Notes: generated by a model not told the origin, from the sequence alone. A stretch of 64,000 bases of DNA from Methanomassiliicoccus luminyensis B10 (GCF_000308215.1 NZ_CAJE01000015.1:1-64000), one strand, 5' to 3'; positions 35,332 to 44,539 are shown, counted from the stretch's first letter. A program made the numbers and translations.

Positions 35332-36117
35332 ATGATCAGGGTCGCAGTGGGCGGGGCCACCGGAAAGCTCGGTGGCCTGGTGTGCAGGCTGGTGTCCGAA
35401 CAGGAGGACATGGAGCTGGTGGCCGCGATAGTCTCTGAGGGCAGCGCCAGCGTGGGGAAGGAGGTCGCGCCGGGCGTCGCGGCGGTCGGAGCGGACAGGC
35501 TCGCCGAGGCCACCAAGGACGCTGACGTGTACGTCGACCTCACCTCCCCCTCCGCGGCGGAGGGCAACCTCCCCAAAGTGCAGAGGAAGGGATTGAACAT
35601 CGTGGTCGGGACCACCGGCATTTCTCCGCAGAGCATGGAGGCTTTCCGCGAGAAGCTCCGGACAACCGGCTCGGCTGCGGTGGTCGCTCCCAACTTCTCG
35701 ATCGGCGTGAACGTGTTCTTCAGCGCCTGCCGGCAGCTGGCCGCGAACCTGAAGGACTATGAGGTCGAGATAATCGAGGTGCATCACGATCAGAAGAAGG
35801 ACGCTCCCTCGGGCACGGCCAAGAAGGCCGCCGAGATCATAGCCCAGGCTACCGGAGTAGAGAAGATGGTGTACGGCCGGCAGGGGAACGTGGGAGCGAG
35901 AGGAAGGGAGATAGCGATCCATTCCGTCCGCGCCGGCGACGTGGTGGGCGAGCATACCGTCATCTTCGCCGGCCACAAGGAAAGGATCGAGCTCACCCAC
36001 CGCGCCCACTCCCGCGAAGCGTTCGCGGAGGGCTGCGTCCTGGCCATCAGGTGGGTGGCGGACAAGCGCGATGGCCAGATACACTCCATGGACGGGGTTT
36101 TGGGGCTGGGAACATGA
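35332..36117 (+). CDS. dapB: 4-hydroxy-tetrahydrodipicolinate reductase
   Basis: About 261 residues. N-terminal NAD(P) motif VAVGGATGKLGGLV, the catalytic EVHHDQKKDAPSGTA (His pair and Lys), and GERIE-like VIFAGHKERIELTHRAHSRE at the C-terminus. Second step of the lysine branch. GTGGTGAAAGC precedes the ATG. Its stop overlaps the aspartokinase start (ATGA). Confidence 0.94.
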   Translation: MIRVAVGGATGKLGGLVCRLVSEQEDMELVAAIVSEGSASVGKEVAPGVAAVGADRLAEATKDADVYVDLTSPSAAEGNLPKVQRKGLNIVVGTTGISPQSMEAFREKLRTTGSAAVVAPNFSIGVNVFFSACRQLAANLKDYEVEIIEVHHDQKKDAPSGTAKKAAEIIAQATGVEKMVYGRQGNVGARGREIAIHSVRAGDVVGEHTVIFAGHKERIELTHRAHSREAFAEGCVLAIRWVADKRDGQIHSMDGVLGLGT

Positions 36118-37469
36118 TAAAGGCGATGAAATTCGGGGGCACCAGCGTGGGCAGCGTGGACGCGCTGGAGAGGATGACCTCCATAATCAAGAACGAACCG
36201 GCAAAGAAAGTAGTGGTGGTCTCCGCCATGTCCGGGGTCACCAATTCGCTGATAGCTTGCATAAGGGACCGCCCCGACACCGGCGAGTTCGTCGGCCAGG
36301 TGCGCACCAAATACGCTTCCGCGGGCAAGATCCTCATGAAGCCCGATGTCTTCGAGAGGTACGGGAAGGCGCTGGACGAGAGCATCGGCGGTTTGTCCAA
36401 AGCTTTGGACGCGAGGAAGAAGGCCGACGCGGACCCGGTGCTGGACGATCTCATCTCCTCATGGGGGGAGAGGCTTTCCACCATCACCGTAGCGCATATA
36501 TTGCAGAGCCGCGGCGTGGACGGCATCGCCGTATCCTCCGAGGAGTCCGGCCTGATCGCCGAAGGCACGCCGGGCAACGGCTCCGCCAATCTCGAGGCGA
36601 CATACCGCAACATGAAGAAGAACATCATCCCCCTGCTTGAGGAGGGCAAGACCCCCGTGCACACCGGATACTACGGCGTTGACCGCAAGGGGGTCCCCAT
36701 GACCTTCGGCAGGGGCGGCTCGGACTACTCCGGCTCCGTGGTCGCCTTCGGCCTGGACGCTAATATGTGCGAGATCTGGACCGACGTCAACGGGTTCATG
36801 ACCGCCGACCCCCGGGCAGTTACGGGCGCGAGGACCATCGACGAGATGGACTACAGCGAGGCGGCCGAGCTTGCCTACTTCGGCGCCAAGGTCCTGCACC
36901 CCCGCACCATCGAGCCGGTGAGGAAGAAGAACATACCGCTCACCGTCAAGAACACCTTCAACCCCGAGGCCCCCGGGACGCTCATCAGGAGGCAGAAGTC
37001 CGACGGCGGCGACCTGCTCAGGTCCGTGGCCGTGAAATGCGACCTCTCCATCGTGAAGATCTATTCCTCGGAGATAGTCTACCAGCCCGGCCTCATCTCC
37101 AGGCTCATCGGCTCCATCTCCGACGCTGCCGTGAACACTTACGCGGTGTCCACGTCCCTCTCCACTCTGGCGGTGGTCGTGCCGACCACCGCGGTGGACG
37201 AGGTCATCAGGCGCATCAGCGCCCTGAACGAGCCGCAGATCGAGAAGCTCACCGTGAAAGGTAATGTATCTCTGATATGCTGTGTCGGGGACAACATGAT
37301 AAACATGCCCGGCGTTGCCGCGAAGGTGTTCGCCAACGTCGCCGAGATCGGCGCCAATATCGAGATGATATCCGAGGGCGCCTCGGACGTGGCGCTGAAC
37401 TTCGCGGTGCCCAGCGAGAAGGCCCTGGACGCGGTCCGGAGCATTCACAACACATTCATAGGTGGTTAA
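36114..37469 (+). CDS. lysC: Aspartate kinase
   Basis: About 451 residues. N-terminal KFGGTSV, GRGGSDYSGS and FGAKVLHP motifs of the kinase, then two C-terminal ACT-like segments (SIVKIYSSEIVYQPGLIS; LICCVGDNMINMPGVAAKVF) that would give feedback inhibition by lysine or threonine. Position in the lysine operon suggests lysine sensitivity. Aspartate-semialdehyde dehydrogenase, which is needed between this and DapA, is not in the window. Confidence 0.93.
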   Translation: MIKAMKFGGTSVGSVDALERMTSIIKNEPAKKVVVVSAMSGVTNSLIACIRDRPDTGEFVGQVRTKYASAGKILMKPDVFERYGKALDESIGGLSKALDARKKADADPVLDDLISSWGERLSTITVAHILQSRGVDGIAVSSEESGLIAEGTPGNGSANLEATYRNMKKNIIPLLEEGKTPVHTGYYGVDRKGVPMTFGRGGSDYSGSVVAFGLDANMCEIWTDVNGFMTADPRAVTGARTIDEMDYSEAAELAYFGAKVLHPRTIEPVRKKNIPLTVKNTFNPEAPGTLIRRQKSDGGDLLRSVAVKCDLSIVKIYSSEIVYQPGLISRLIGSISDAAVNTYAVSTSLSTLAVVVPTTAVDEVIRRISALNEPQIEKLTVKGNVSLICCVGDNMINMPGVAAKVFANVAEIGANIEMISEGASDVALNFAVPSEKALDAVRSIHNTFIGG

Positions 37470-37470
37470 G

Positions 37471-38730
37471 ATGAGAAAGTTCGAGCACGTTGACGGCCAG
37501 ATGCTCATCGGCGGGGCCAGGGCCGTCGACATCGTCAAGAGGTTCGGCTCGCCGATATATGTCACCGATGAGGACGCGGTAAGGGAGAACTACCGCGCGG
37601 TGTACGGTGCCTTCGCCAAGCGGATGCCGACCCGCATCAACTACGCCTGCAAGGCCAACACCAACCTGGCCATACTCCGCATACTTGAGCAGGAGGGCAG
37701 CTGCATCGACGCCGTGTCCATCGGGGAGGTGGAGACCTGCCTGCGCGCTGGATTCTCTCCGGACCGCATACTCTACACCGGCGTCAACGTCTCCAACGAC
37801 GAGCTCAGGGCAGTGTCGTCAAAGAGGGTGCCGATAAACGTGGACTCGCTGTCCGAGCTGGAAAGGCTGTCCAAGATCACCACCGAGCTCCCGCTGTCGT
37901 TCCGGGTGAACCCAGAAGTGGGATCGGGGCACAGCGAAAAGGTCATCACCGGGGCCAAGTCCACCAAGTTCGGGGTGCCCAAGCACCAGATCATCGACGC
38001 CTACGCCAGGGCGCTGGAGCTGGGCTTCCGGCCCAAGGGGCTTCACGCCCACATCGGCTCCGGCGGACAGGCGGTGGAGCCGTTCATCCGGATGACCGAG
38101 GTCCTGGTGACCATAGCCCAGGAGCTGGAGTCCAAGCTGGGCATCGAGCTGGAGTTCATCGACATCGGCGGCGGCATCGGCATTCCGTACCGCCCCGAGG
38201 AGAGCGTTATGGACCTTGACCTCCTGGCGGAAGAGGTTACCGGAAGGATCAAGGCCGGCACCACCGCTAGGACCATCGTGGTGGAGCCGGGCCGCTACAT
38301 CATCGCCGACAGCACCGTGCTCCTAGCGACAGTGGTCGACCTCAAGGACACCCCCGATAAGAAGTTCGCCGGGACCGACGCGGGGTTCAACAACCTGGTC
38401 CGCCCGGCCTTCTACGGCTCCTACCACCGTGTCGCGGTGGCCAACAAGTTCGACAGGCCGGCCGAGGCGAAGTACGACATCGTCGGCCCGATATGCGAGA
38501 CGGGGGACCACATCGCCAAGGACCGGGAGCTGCCGAAGCTCGACGAGGGCGACATAATCGTGGCCTACGATGCCGGCGCGTACGGGTTCACCATGTCCTC
38601 CAACTACAACATGCGCCCGCTGTGCCGCGAGGTGCTCGTGCACAAGGGCGAGATGAACCTCATCCGGGAGAAGCAGACCCTGGAGGACCTGCTCCGCCAG
38701 GTGAAGGTGCCCTCGAGGCTATTGGTATGA
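37471..38730 (+). CDS. lysA: Diaminopimelate decarboxylase
   Basis: About 419 residues of the PLP fold III decarboxylases. YACKANTNLAIL carries the PLP Lys, FRVNPEVGSGHSEKVITG and HAHIGSGG bind phosphate, and DAGAYGFTMSSNYNMRPLC is the C-terminal substrate motif. Last step to L-lysine. AGGTGGT lies 6 nt before ATG 37471, 1 nt after the aspartokinase stop. Confidence 0.94.
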   Translation: MRKFEHVDGQMLIGGARAVDIVKRFGSPIYVTDEDAVRENYRAVYGAFAKRMPTRINYACKANTNLAILRILEQEGSCIDAVSIGEVETCLRAGFSPDRILYTGVNVSNDELRAVSSKRVPINVDSLSELERLSKITTELPLSFRVNPEVGSGHSEKVITGAKSTKFGVPKHQIIDAYARALELGFRPKGLHAHIGSGGQAVEPFIRMTEVLVTIAQELESKLGIELEFIDIGGGIGIPYRPEESVMDLDLLAEEVTGRIKAGTTARTIVVEPGRYIIADSTVLLATVVDLKDTPDKKFAGTDAGFNNLVRPAFYGSYHRVAVANKFDRPAEAKYDIVGPICETGDHIAKDRELPKLDEGDIIVAYDAGAYGFTMSSNYNMRPLCREVLVHKGEMNLIREKQTLEDLLRQVKVPSRLLV

Positions 38731-39560
38731 CGGTCTTCTGGAAGTACCATGGCCTGGGGAACGATTTCATCCTCTTCGAGGACCTCGATTCCCAGGTGCC
38801 CACGGACCCCGAGTTCGTGCGGTCGCTCTGTGACCGCCGCTTCGGCATCGGCGGGGACGGCATATTGTACGTGCGCGCCGACCGGGACGCCGACGCGTAC
38901 ATGAAGATCATGAACTCCGACGGCAGCGAGGCGGAGATGTGCGGCAACGGGATACGATGCGTCGCCAAGCACCTCTACGACTACGCCATCGCCCGGCAGG
39001 AGGAGATGCGCATCAACACCCTGGGCGGCATGAAGGGCATCAGGGTGAAGGCGCACGAGGGCGAGGTGACCGAGGCCACCGTGGACATGGGAGCGCCCCG
39101 GCTCGACTGCAAGGACATCCCCATGAAGTGCGACGGCAGGTTCATAGACGGGACCATCGACGTCGGCGGAACGAAGGTCCAGGGGACCGCGGTCAGCATG
39201 GGGAACCCCCACTTCATCACATTCCAGCCGCTCATCGACGCGCAGGTCCGGGAGCTCGGTCCGCAGATAGAGGCGCACCCCATGTTCCCCCGGAAGACCA
39301 ATGTGGAGTTCGTGCGCCCCCGGGACGGTGTGCTCAATGTCTCGGTGTTCGAGCGCGGCGCGGGGTGGACCCACGCCTGCGGCACCGGCGCGTGCGCCAC
39401 CGCGGTGGCGGCGGGGCTGAAAGGCGTCGCGCCGCTGGGCGAGGACGTCAAGGTGCGCCTTCCCGGCGGGGACCTTACCATCAATGTGAAGAAGGACCTC
39501 TCCACCGTGCACATGACCGGGCCGGCGGTGAGGGTGTTCCAGGGCGAGATAGACTGGTGA
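38727..39560 (+). CDS. dapF: Diaminopimelate epimerase
   Basis: About 277 residues. The two active-site cysteines are in EMCGNGIRC and HACGTGACAT. Converts LL- to meso-diaminopimelate, the substrate of LysA. The ATG overlaps the lysA stop (ATGA), so these are translationally coupled. Confidence 0.94.
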   Translation: MTVFWKYHGLGNDFILFEDLDSQVPTDPEFVRSLCDRRFGIGGDGILYVRADRDADAYMKIMNSDGSEAEMCGNGIRCVAKHLYDYAIARQEEMRINTLGGMKGIRVKAHEGEVTEATVDMGAPRLDCKDIPMKCDGRFIDGTIDVGGTKVQGTAVSMGNPHFITFQPLIDAQVRELGPQIEAHPMFPRKTNVEFVRPRDGVLNVSVFERGAGWTHACGTGACATAVAAGLKGVAPLGEDVKVRLPGGDLTINVKKDLSTVHMTGPAVRVFQGEIDW

Positions 39561-39564
39561 TCAT

Positions 39565-40719
39565 ATGGCTTACGAGTTCGCAGACCGATTGAAGAACATA
39601 CCTCCGTACATCTTCGCGCAGATCGAAGAGAGGGTGGAGCGCAAGAAGGCTGAAGGCGTGGACGTCATCGACTTCGGGGTAGGGGACCCCGACCTGCCCA
39701 CCCCGAAGCCCATCGTGGACGAGATCAAGAAGCAGCTGGACGATCCCGACAACCATCGGTACCCGTCCTCGACCGGGGAGAGGGACGCCCGGGTCGCAGT
39801 GGCGGAATGGTATGCCCGGCGCTTCGGCGTGGAGCTGAACCCCGACCGGGAGGTCGTCATACTCCTTGGCAGCAAGGAAGGCCTCGCCAACATCGCCCGC
39901 GCGTTCATCAACCCCGGCGACAAGGTGCTGTGCCCCGACCCCGCCTATCCGGTGTACGCGCAAGGCGCTACGATGCTGTGCGACGCCCAGCCGGCGAAGT
40001 TCCCCCTGTACGCCGGGGACGATTTCCTGCCGGACATCGACTCGCTCCCCCAGGACGCCAAGATGCTGTACCTGAACTATCCCAACAACCCCACCGGGGC
40101 GGTCGCGACCCCGGGGTTCCTGAAGAAGGCCATGAAGTGGTGCGCCGACACGAAGACCATCATGTGCTACGACGCGCCGTACTCCGAGATGACCTTCGAC
40201 GACTACGTCGCCCCGTCCATCCTGGAGTTCGGCCGCCAGGCCGTCGAGTTCGGCTCTCTGTCCAAGACGTTCAACATGACCGGCTACCGCATCGGCTACG
40301 CCGTGGGCGACGCCAACCTCATCACCGGGCTGAAGAAGATCAAGACCCAGATTGACTCCGGCGCGCCCAAGTTCATCCAGAAGGCCATGCCCGTGGCCCT
40401 CGGGGAGTACAAGGGGCGGAAGAGGCCCCAGATGGTGCAGGACTGCGTGGACGTATACGAGGCGCGCCGGAACGTCATGGTCAAGGGCCTCCGGAAGCTG
40501 GGCTTTGATGTCAAGATGCCCAAGGGCACCTTCTACCTGTTCTTCGACGTGGGCGGAAGCGAGGCGGAGTTCTCCAACAAGATGCTCGACGCCGGCGTAG
40601 TGGTCACGCCCGGAGGCGGCTACGGGAAGAACGGGGAAGGCTTCGTCAGGATGGCCCTGACCCAGCCGAAGGAAAGGATCGAAGAGGCGCTGGAACGGAT
40701 GAGGAAGGTCCTGGTTTAG
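39565..40719 (+). CDS. dapL: LL-diaminopimelate aminotransferase
   Basis: About 384 residues of the aspartate aminotransferase fold. YPNNPTGA and SLSKTFNMTGYRIG (PLP Lys) are clear. Together with DapA/B/F and LysA it gives the one-step DapL variant of the pathway, which bypasses succinylase or acetylase steps and is common in methanogens. The TAG stop overlaps the convergent pgk gene by 4 nt. Confidence 0.9.
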   Translation: MAYEFADRLKNIPPYIFAQIEERVERKKAEGVDVIDFGVGDPDLPTPKPIVDEIKKQLDDPDNHRYPSSTGERDARVAVAEWYARRFGVELNPDREVVILLGSKEGLANIARAFINPGDKVLCPDPAYPVYAQGATMLCDAQPAKFPLYAGDDFLPDIDSLPQDAKMLYLNYPNNPTGAVATPGFLKKAMKWCADTKTIMCYDAPYSEMTFDDYVAPSILEFGRQAVEFGSLSKTFNMTGYRIGYAVGDANLITGLKKIKTQIDSGAPKFIQKAMPVALGEYKGRKRPQMVQDCVDVYEARRNVMVKGLRKLGFDVKMPKGTFYLFFDVGGSEAEFSNKMLDAGVVVTPGGGYGKNGEGFVRMALTQPKERIEEALERMRKVLV

Positions 40720-41936
40720 GCCTTCTTCCCGTTCTTCAGCGCTTCCAGCGCCGGCAGCGGCTTGCCCAGGATAAAGGTCTCCAGGGCGCCGCCTGCCGTG
40801 CTCACATAAGAGAACTTCTCTGTAAGTCCGAACCTCTCGGCCGCTCCCACGGTGTGACCTCCGCCGATCAACGTGAAGGCCTTGGAGTGCACCATGGCGT
40901 TCATCAGCTCCCTGGTCCCCAGGGCGAACTGCTCCTTCTCAATGAGGCCGGCAGGGCCGGACATGAACGCCGTCTTGGCGGGGCCGAGCACCTTGGCGAA
41001 CTTGGATATGGAGGATTTGCCGATGTCGTAGATGGGCACATTGGCCGGGAGATCGCCGACCATCATGTCCTGCCTCTGCCCGTCGACCTCCACCGCCACG
41101 TCGAACGGCAACAGGATGCGGTCGCCGTGCTCCTTGAACAGCTGCTTGGCGGCCTCCAGGGTCTCGGGGGTCAGCTCGCTCGCCAGGATCTTGGTGGACG
41201 GTTCGCCCAGCTTCACTCCCCGGGCGGTCAGGAAGGCGTTGGCGCTCAGCCCCACCAATATTACCCAGTCGGCGGTGCCGCTCTTCAGCAGCCTCTCGAT
41301 GACCTTGATGGAATCGCCGAACTTCGCTCCCCCCAGGATGAACACGGAGGGGTGCCCGGGATCGTCGAACACCGACTGCAGGGCAGTGAGCTCCTTCTCC
41401 ATGAGACGCCCCACCGCGGACGGGAGCACCACCGGAAATCCGACCAGCGAGCATTGGGAGCGGTGGGCGGCGGCGAATGCATCGTTGACATAGTAATCAG
41501 CTAGGGGGGCAAGCACGGTCACCAGCTCGCAGAGGGCGTGCTGGTCCATGCTCTTCTTCTCCTGCTCGTACGGCAGCTCCCGCACGTTCTTGAGCATGAT
41601 GACGCTGCCGCGGGGCATGGCCTTGATCTCCGCGGCAGCGGTCTCGCCCACGATGTCGTCGACGTACTTGACCTCCAGGCCGAGGTACTTGGAAAGGTGG
41701 CGGGCATGCTGAGTCAGGTCAGTGAAGTCCCAGTCCCCCGGGCGGCCCTGGTGGGCCAGGACGACCACCTTGGCCCCCTTGTCCACCATCTCCCTGACAG
41801 TGGGGACTATCTGCCGGATGCGGTTGTCGTCAGTGATCTCCAGAGTCTCCTTGGACATGGGGCAGTTTATATCCACCCTCAGCAGGACGGTCTTGTTCTC
41901 GAACTGAAAATCATCCAACGTGTTGTACTGCTTCAT
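40716..41936 (-). CDS. pgk: Phosphoglycerate kinase
   Basis: About 406 residues of the archaeal type. LLRVDINCPMS, AHQGRPG, VNDAFAAAHRSQCS, FILGGAKFGDSI and IGGGHTVGAAERFG are substrate and nucleotide motifs. Interconverts 3-phosphoglycerate and 1,3-bisphosphoglycerate with ATP; gluconeogenic in a methanogen. AGATTTAACTTTC at about 41990-42002 is the likely TATA box; GGGGAGATAG precedes the ATG. Confidence 0.93.
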   Translation of the reverse strand: MKQYNTLDDFQFENKTVLLRVDINCPMSKETLEITDDNRIRQIVPTVREMVDKGAKVVVLAHQGRPGDWDFTDLTQHARHLSKYLGLEVKYVDDIVGETAAAEIKAMPRGSVIMLKNVRELPYEQEKKSMDQHALCELVTVLAPLADYYVNDAFAAAHRSQCSLVGFPVVLPSAVGRLMEKELTALQSVFDDPGHPSVFILGGAKFGDSIKVIERLLKSGTADWVILVGLSANAFLTARGVKLGEPSTKILASELTPETLEAAKQLFKEHGDRILLPFDVAVEVDGQRQDMMVGDLPANVPIYDIGKSSISKFAKVLGPAKTAFMSGPAGLIEKEQFALGTRELMNAMVHSKAFTLIGGGHTVGAAERFGLTEKFSYVSTAGGALETFILGKPLPALEALKNGKKA

Positions 41937-42040
41937 CTATCTCCCCGTTCCACAGCTCTCCCAAGCTTTGCGGTACCGCCATATTGGAAGTGAAAGTTAA
42001 ATCTTTGCGGCGGCTGGGGCCGCGCCAGGGAAAGCGGGGT

Positions 42041-42433
42041 TCAGCGATGGTGCGCCCTGTTGGGGGCCGGGGAGAGCGACATCACGACCTTCCTCAGCGA
42101 TTCCAGGAAGCCCGCTCCCATGTCGTTCTTGTAGACCATCGGCACTCCCTCTTTGAGAACGAAGCGCCGCACTCGGTCCGTGGGCGGGTACAACGCCACC
42201 AGGACGAAAGGGATATCGGAATCGAGGTTCCTGACGGCCGCATATAGGTCAATGCCGCTGCCCGGGCGCAGATCGTTGTCGACGATCAGCACGTCCACTT
42301 CCTTGGAGGCTACCAGGCGCAGGACCTCCAGCTCATCCCTGGTGGTATGAAGATCTATGCAAAGTTCATTTTGAAAATACGACCTGACCAGTTCTAATAC
42401 TTCGAACGAATCGTCAACGAAAAGGGGTTTCAT
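42041..42433 (-). CDS. Receiver-only response regulator
   Basis: About 130 residues containing only a CheY-like receiver. PLFVDDSFEVL has the acidic pair, VLIVDNDLRPGSGIDL the phosphoacceptor Asp, and VYKNDMGAG the conserved Lys. No output domain, so it acts by protein contact. ATG 42433 is preferred to longer alternatives since it gives the canonical N-terminus and lies about 40 nt after the TATA box CTTTTATATATGG (42469-42481). No kinase is adjacent; the nearest is 7 kb away. Confidence 0.8.
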   Translation of the reverse strand: MKPLFVDDSFEVLELVRSYFQNELCIDLHTTRDELEVLRLVASKEVDVLIVDNDLRPGSGIDLYAAVRNLDSDIPFVLVALYPPTDRVRRFVLKEGVPMVYKNDMGAGFLESLRKVVMSLSPAPNRAHHR

Positions 42434-42572
42434 GGGTTTCGCCTGCTGTTTTCCGGGCAAAATGGTATCCATATATAAAAGTTGTTGAATCTGTGACAGC
42501 GTGGTCAACGGCCCGGGGGAGGACGGCGCGAGGCGGACAAAATTAAGCCACGGCATGCCCTTGCCCGGGCGG

Positions 42573-43316
42573 ATGAGGATGCGCCCCTGCCGCCACAGGC
42601 TGGTCCCGGAGCGGGAGAGCTACTGCTGGCTGGGCACGAACCGCCTGGTGGGGGAAGGGGAGGCGGCCCTGGTCTTTCACGGCAGCTCGGAGACCCGGCC
42701 GATCATGTGCGATGCCGAGCTGGCCGACGCCTGCCCATGGAGGGAATGGGACGGGGATGCGGTGAGGCTCCCGACGGTGCCGTGTCCCTGCTGCGGACGA
42801 AGGCACCGGGCGGGATCGAACTCCCAGCGCCTGTGCGAGGAGTGGCATAGCGCGAAGGAGGTTCTGAAGCGGATGCGCCAGGAGCTCCCCGAGGGCTCCA
42901 GGTACTACCCGGAAGGAACGACCCAGCTCCCCTATTCCGACGATACTCCCGACCTGATCAGGCGGCTCATCTGGACCAAGCTCAAGACCGCCGTGCTGCG
43001 CCGGGACCGCTACCGCTGCCAGGACTGCGGGGAGGACTTCAAGGCCAGGCGCAGGAAGGTGTACGACGCCTCGCTGCGCCGGGGCAGAGGCGGCTACCGC
43101 TGGGAGTCGCTGGAGGTCCATCACATCATCGCCCGGTCGAGCGGCGGGTCCGATCACCCCGGCAACCTCAAGACGCTGTGCCCGCGGTGCCATCGGGAGT
43201 ACACCGCCGAGCAGGCCGTCAAGCGCACCGCCGAGGGCAGGATCAGGAGGGAGGAACTTTGCCGTCTGGCGGAGGCAGGGTACTCCGACGATGCCGTGGA
43301 CGACCCCCGGGACTGA
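42573..43316 (+). CDS. HNH endonuclease with N-terminal zinc-finger-like region
   Basis: About 247 residues. The C-terminal HNH module has CQDCG...LEVHHIIARSSGGSDHPGNLKTLCPRCH, i.e. two zinc-binding CxxC pairs with the HH and N of the catalytic core. The N-terminal part contains CPCCGRRH and CRHR patterns suggesting extra zinc or DNA-binding sites. It may be a restriction-type, homing-type or repair nuclease; no methylase or mobile element is beside it. Start uncertain (ATG 42555, 42573 or 42579); CAAAATTAAG at 42539 favours a leaderless 42573. Confidence 0.75.
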   Translation: MRMRPCRHRLVPERESYCWLGTNRLVGEGEAALVFHGSSETRPIMCDAELADACPWREWDGDAVRLPTVPCPCCGRRHRAGSNSQRLCEEWHSAKEVLKRMRQELPEGSRYYPEGTTQLPYSDDTPDLIRRLIWTKLKTAVLRRDRYRCQDCGEDFKARRRKVYDASLRRGRGGYRWESLEVHHIIARSSGGSDHPGNLKTLCPRCHREYTAEQAVKRTAEGRIRREELCRLAEAGYSDDAVDDPRD

Positions 43317-43354
43317 GCTGGGCGCGAGATCTTTCGCCGCTCTCTAGCAATAAC

Positions 43355-43363
43355 CTATATATT
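43355..43363 (+). promoter_or_regulatory. TATA box of the terC-like gene
   Basis: CTATATATT lies about 80 nt before the ATG at 43438. It predicts a transcript starting near 43385 with a leader of about 53 nt, which would begin with the hairpin at 43393-43424. Confidence 0.5.
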
Positions 43364-43392
43364 CAGAAGATTTAGGGGCCCAAAGTACTAAA

Positions 43393-43424
43393 TGGGTGAT
43401 GGAGGCTGAACGGCCTCGAACCCA
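43393..43424 (+). promoter_or_regulatory. Nested leader hairpin upstream of terC
   Basis: TGGGT (43393-43397) pairs with ACCCA (43420-43424), and inside it GAGGC (43402-43406) pairs with GCCTC (43413-43417), leaving a 4+2 internal loop and a 6-nt loop. The stem sits at the 5' end of the predicted leader, 14 nt before the ATG. TerC genes in bacteria are often under the manganese yybP-ykoY riboswitch; this element is too short to be that. Confidence 0.4.
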
Positions 43425-43437
43425 GGGACGGTGCACA

Positions 43438-44505
43438 ATGGCCGACGTGAGCGCTACCGCGTGGATCATTTTCCTTGTGAGCATCTTCGTACTTCTGGCC
43501 ATGGACCTGGGAGTCTTCAACCGCAAGGCTCACGTGATCAAGCCCAAGGAAGCCTTGATGCAGGTGGCATTCTTCATCTCCGCCGCGGTGGTGTTCAACC
43601 TCGGCATATACTGGTTCATGGGCCCCCAGACCGGCCTGGAGTTCACCACCGGCTATATCATGGAGCTCATGCTGAGCGTCGATAACCTGTTCGTGTTCGT
43701 CCTGGTGTTCGCATCGTTCTGCGTACCGGAGAAGGACCAGCACAAGGTGCTGTTCTTCGGAGTGCTGGGAGCGCTGGTGTTCCGGTTCGCGTTCATCCTC
43801 GCCGGCGTCACCCTGGTGGAAGCGTTCGACTGGGTGCTGTACATCTTCGGGGCCTTCCTGATCTTCACCGGCATAAGGATGGTGGTCAAGAAGGAGGAGA
43901 AGGTTTCCCATCCCGACCAGAACGTGATGGTCCGGCTCTTCCGGAAGTTCATGAACATCACCAGCGGCTACGAGGGCGACAAGTTCTTCGTCCGAAAGCC
44001 GAACTCCGCGGGGAAGATGGTGCTGTGGGGCACGCCGATGTTCATAGCCCTGATCGTGGTGGAGACCACCGACATCGTGTTCGCGGTGGACTCGATACCG
44101 GCCATTCTGGGCATCACCACCAATGCGTTCATCGTGTTCAGCTCCAATGCGTTCGCCATCCTCGGCCTGAGGTCGATGTACTTCGCTCTCGCGCACATCA
44201 TGAACCTGTTCTGCTATCTCAAGTACGGCCTCGCGGGGATCCTTTCCTTCGTGGGCATAAAGATGCTTATCGCCGACATCTACCACGTTCCGGTGGAGAT
44301 CTCGCTGCTCATCATCGTCCTGATACTAGGCGTGGCGATCATCGCGTCCTGGCTGAAGACCAGGAAGACCGGCACCTGCCCGGTGGTGGAAGACGCGGCG
44401 GCCGGCGGCTCCTGCCCCGCCCTGCGCGAGCTGGAGGGCGATGAGGAGAAGGAGGGCGAAACCTGCCCGGCGCTCCAGGAGCTTGAGGAAACGGAGAAGA
44501 AATAA
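43438..44505 (+). CDS. TerC-family integral membrane protein
   Basis: About 355 residues with seven to nine helices. The paired acidic motifs ELMLSVDNLFVF and ETTDIVFAVDSIPA are characteristic of TerC/Alx proteins, associated with manganese export or metal handling. An unusual cytosolic C-terminal tail repeats CPALRELE and CPALQELEE, together with TCPVV, so three Cys-Pro motifs might bind metal. ATG 43438 gives the family N-terminus. Followed by a strong hairpin. Confidence 0.85.
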   Translation: MADVSATAWIIFLVSIFVLLAMDLGVFNRKAHVIKPKEALMQVAFFISAAVVFNLGIYWFMGPQTGLEFTTGYIMELMLSVDNLFVFVLVFASFCVPEKDQHKVLFFGVLGALVFRFAFILAGVTLVEAFDWVLYIFGAFLIFTGIRMVVKKEEKVSHPDQNVMVRLFRKFMNITSGYEGDKFFVRKPNSAGKMVLWGTPMFIALIVVETTDIVFAVDSIPAILGITTNAFIVFSSNAFAILGLRSMYFALAHIMNLFCYLKYGLAGILSFVGIKMLIADIYHVPVEISLLIIVLILGVAIIASWLKTRKTGTCPVVEDAAAGGSCPALRELEGDEEKEGETCPALQELEETEKK

Positions 44506-44516
44506 GCGAGGACGTT

Positions 44517-44539
44517 CCCGGCCCTTTTTACGGGCCGGG
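44517..44539. terminator. Hairpin with T-rich loop between convergent genes
   Basis: CCCGGCCC and GGGCCGGG form a perfect 8-bp stem around TTTTTAC, between the stops of terC (44505) and the GAPDH gene (44582). A second smaller dyad GGCGC/GCGCC follows. Probably separates the two convergent transcripts. Confidence 0.5.

Noticed and set aside
43385-43437. yybP-ykoY manganese riboswitch before terC
   Set aside because: The leader is only about 53 nt and lacks the conserved riboswitch core; only a simple nested hairpin is present.
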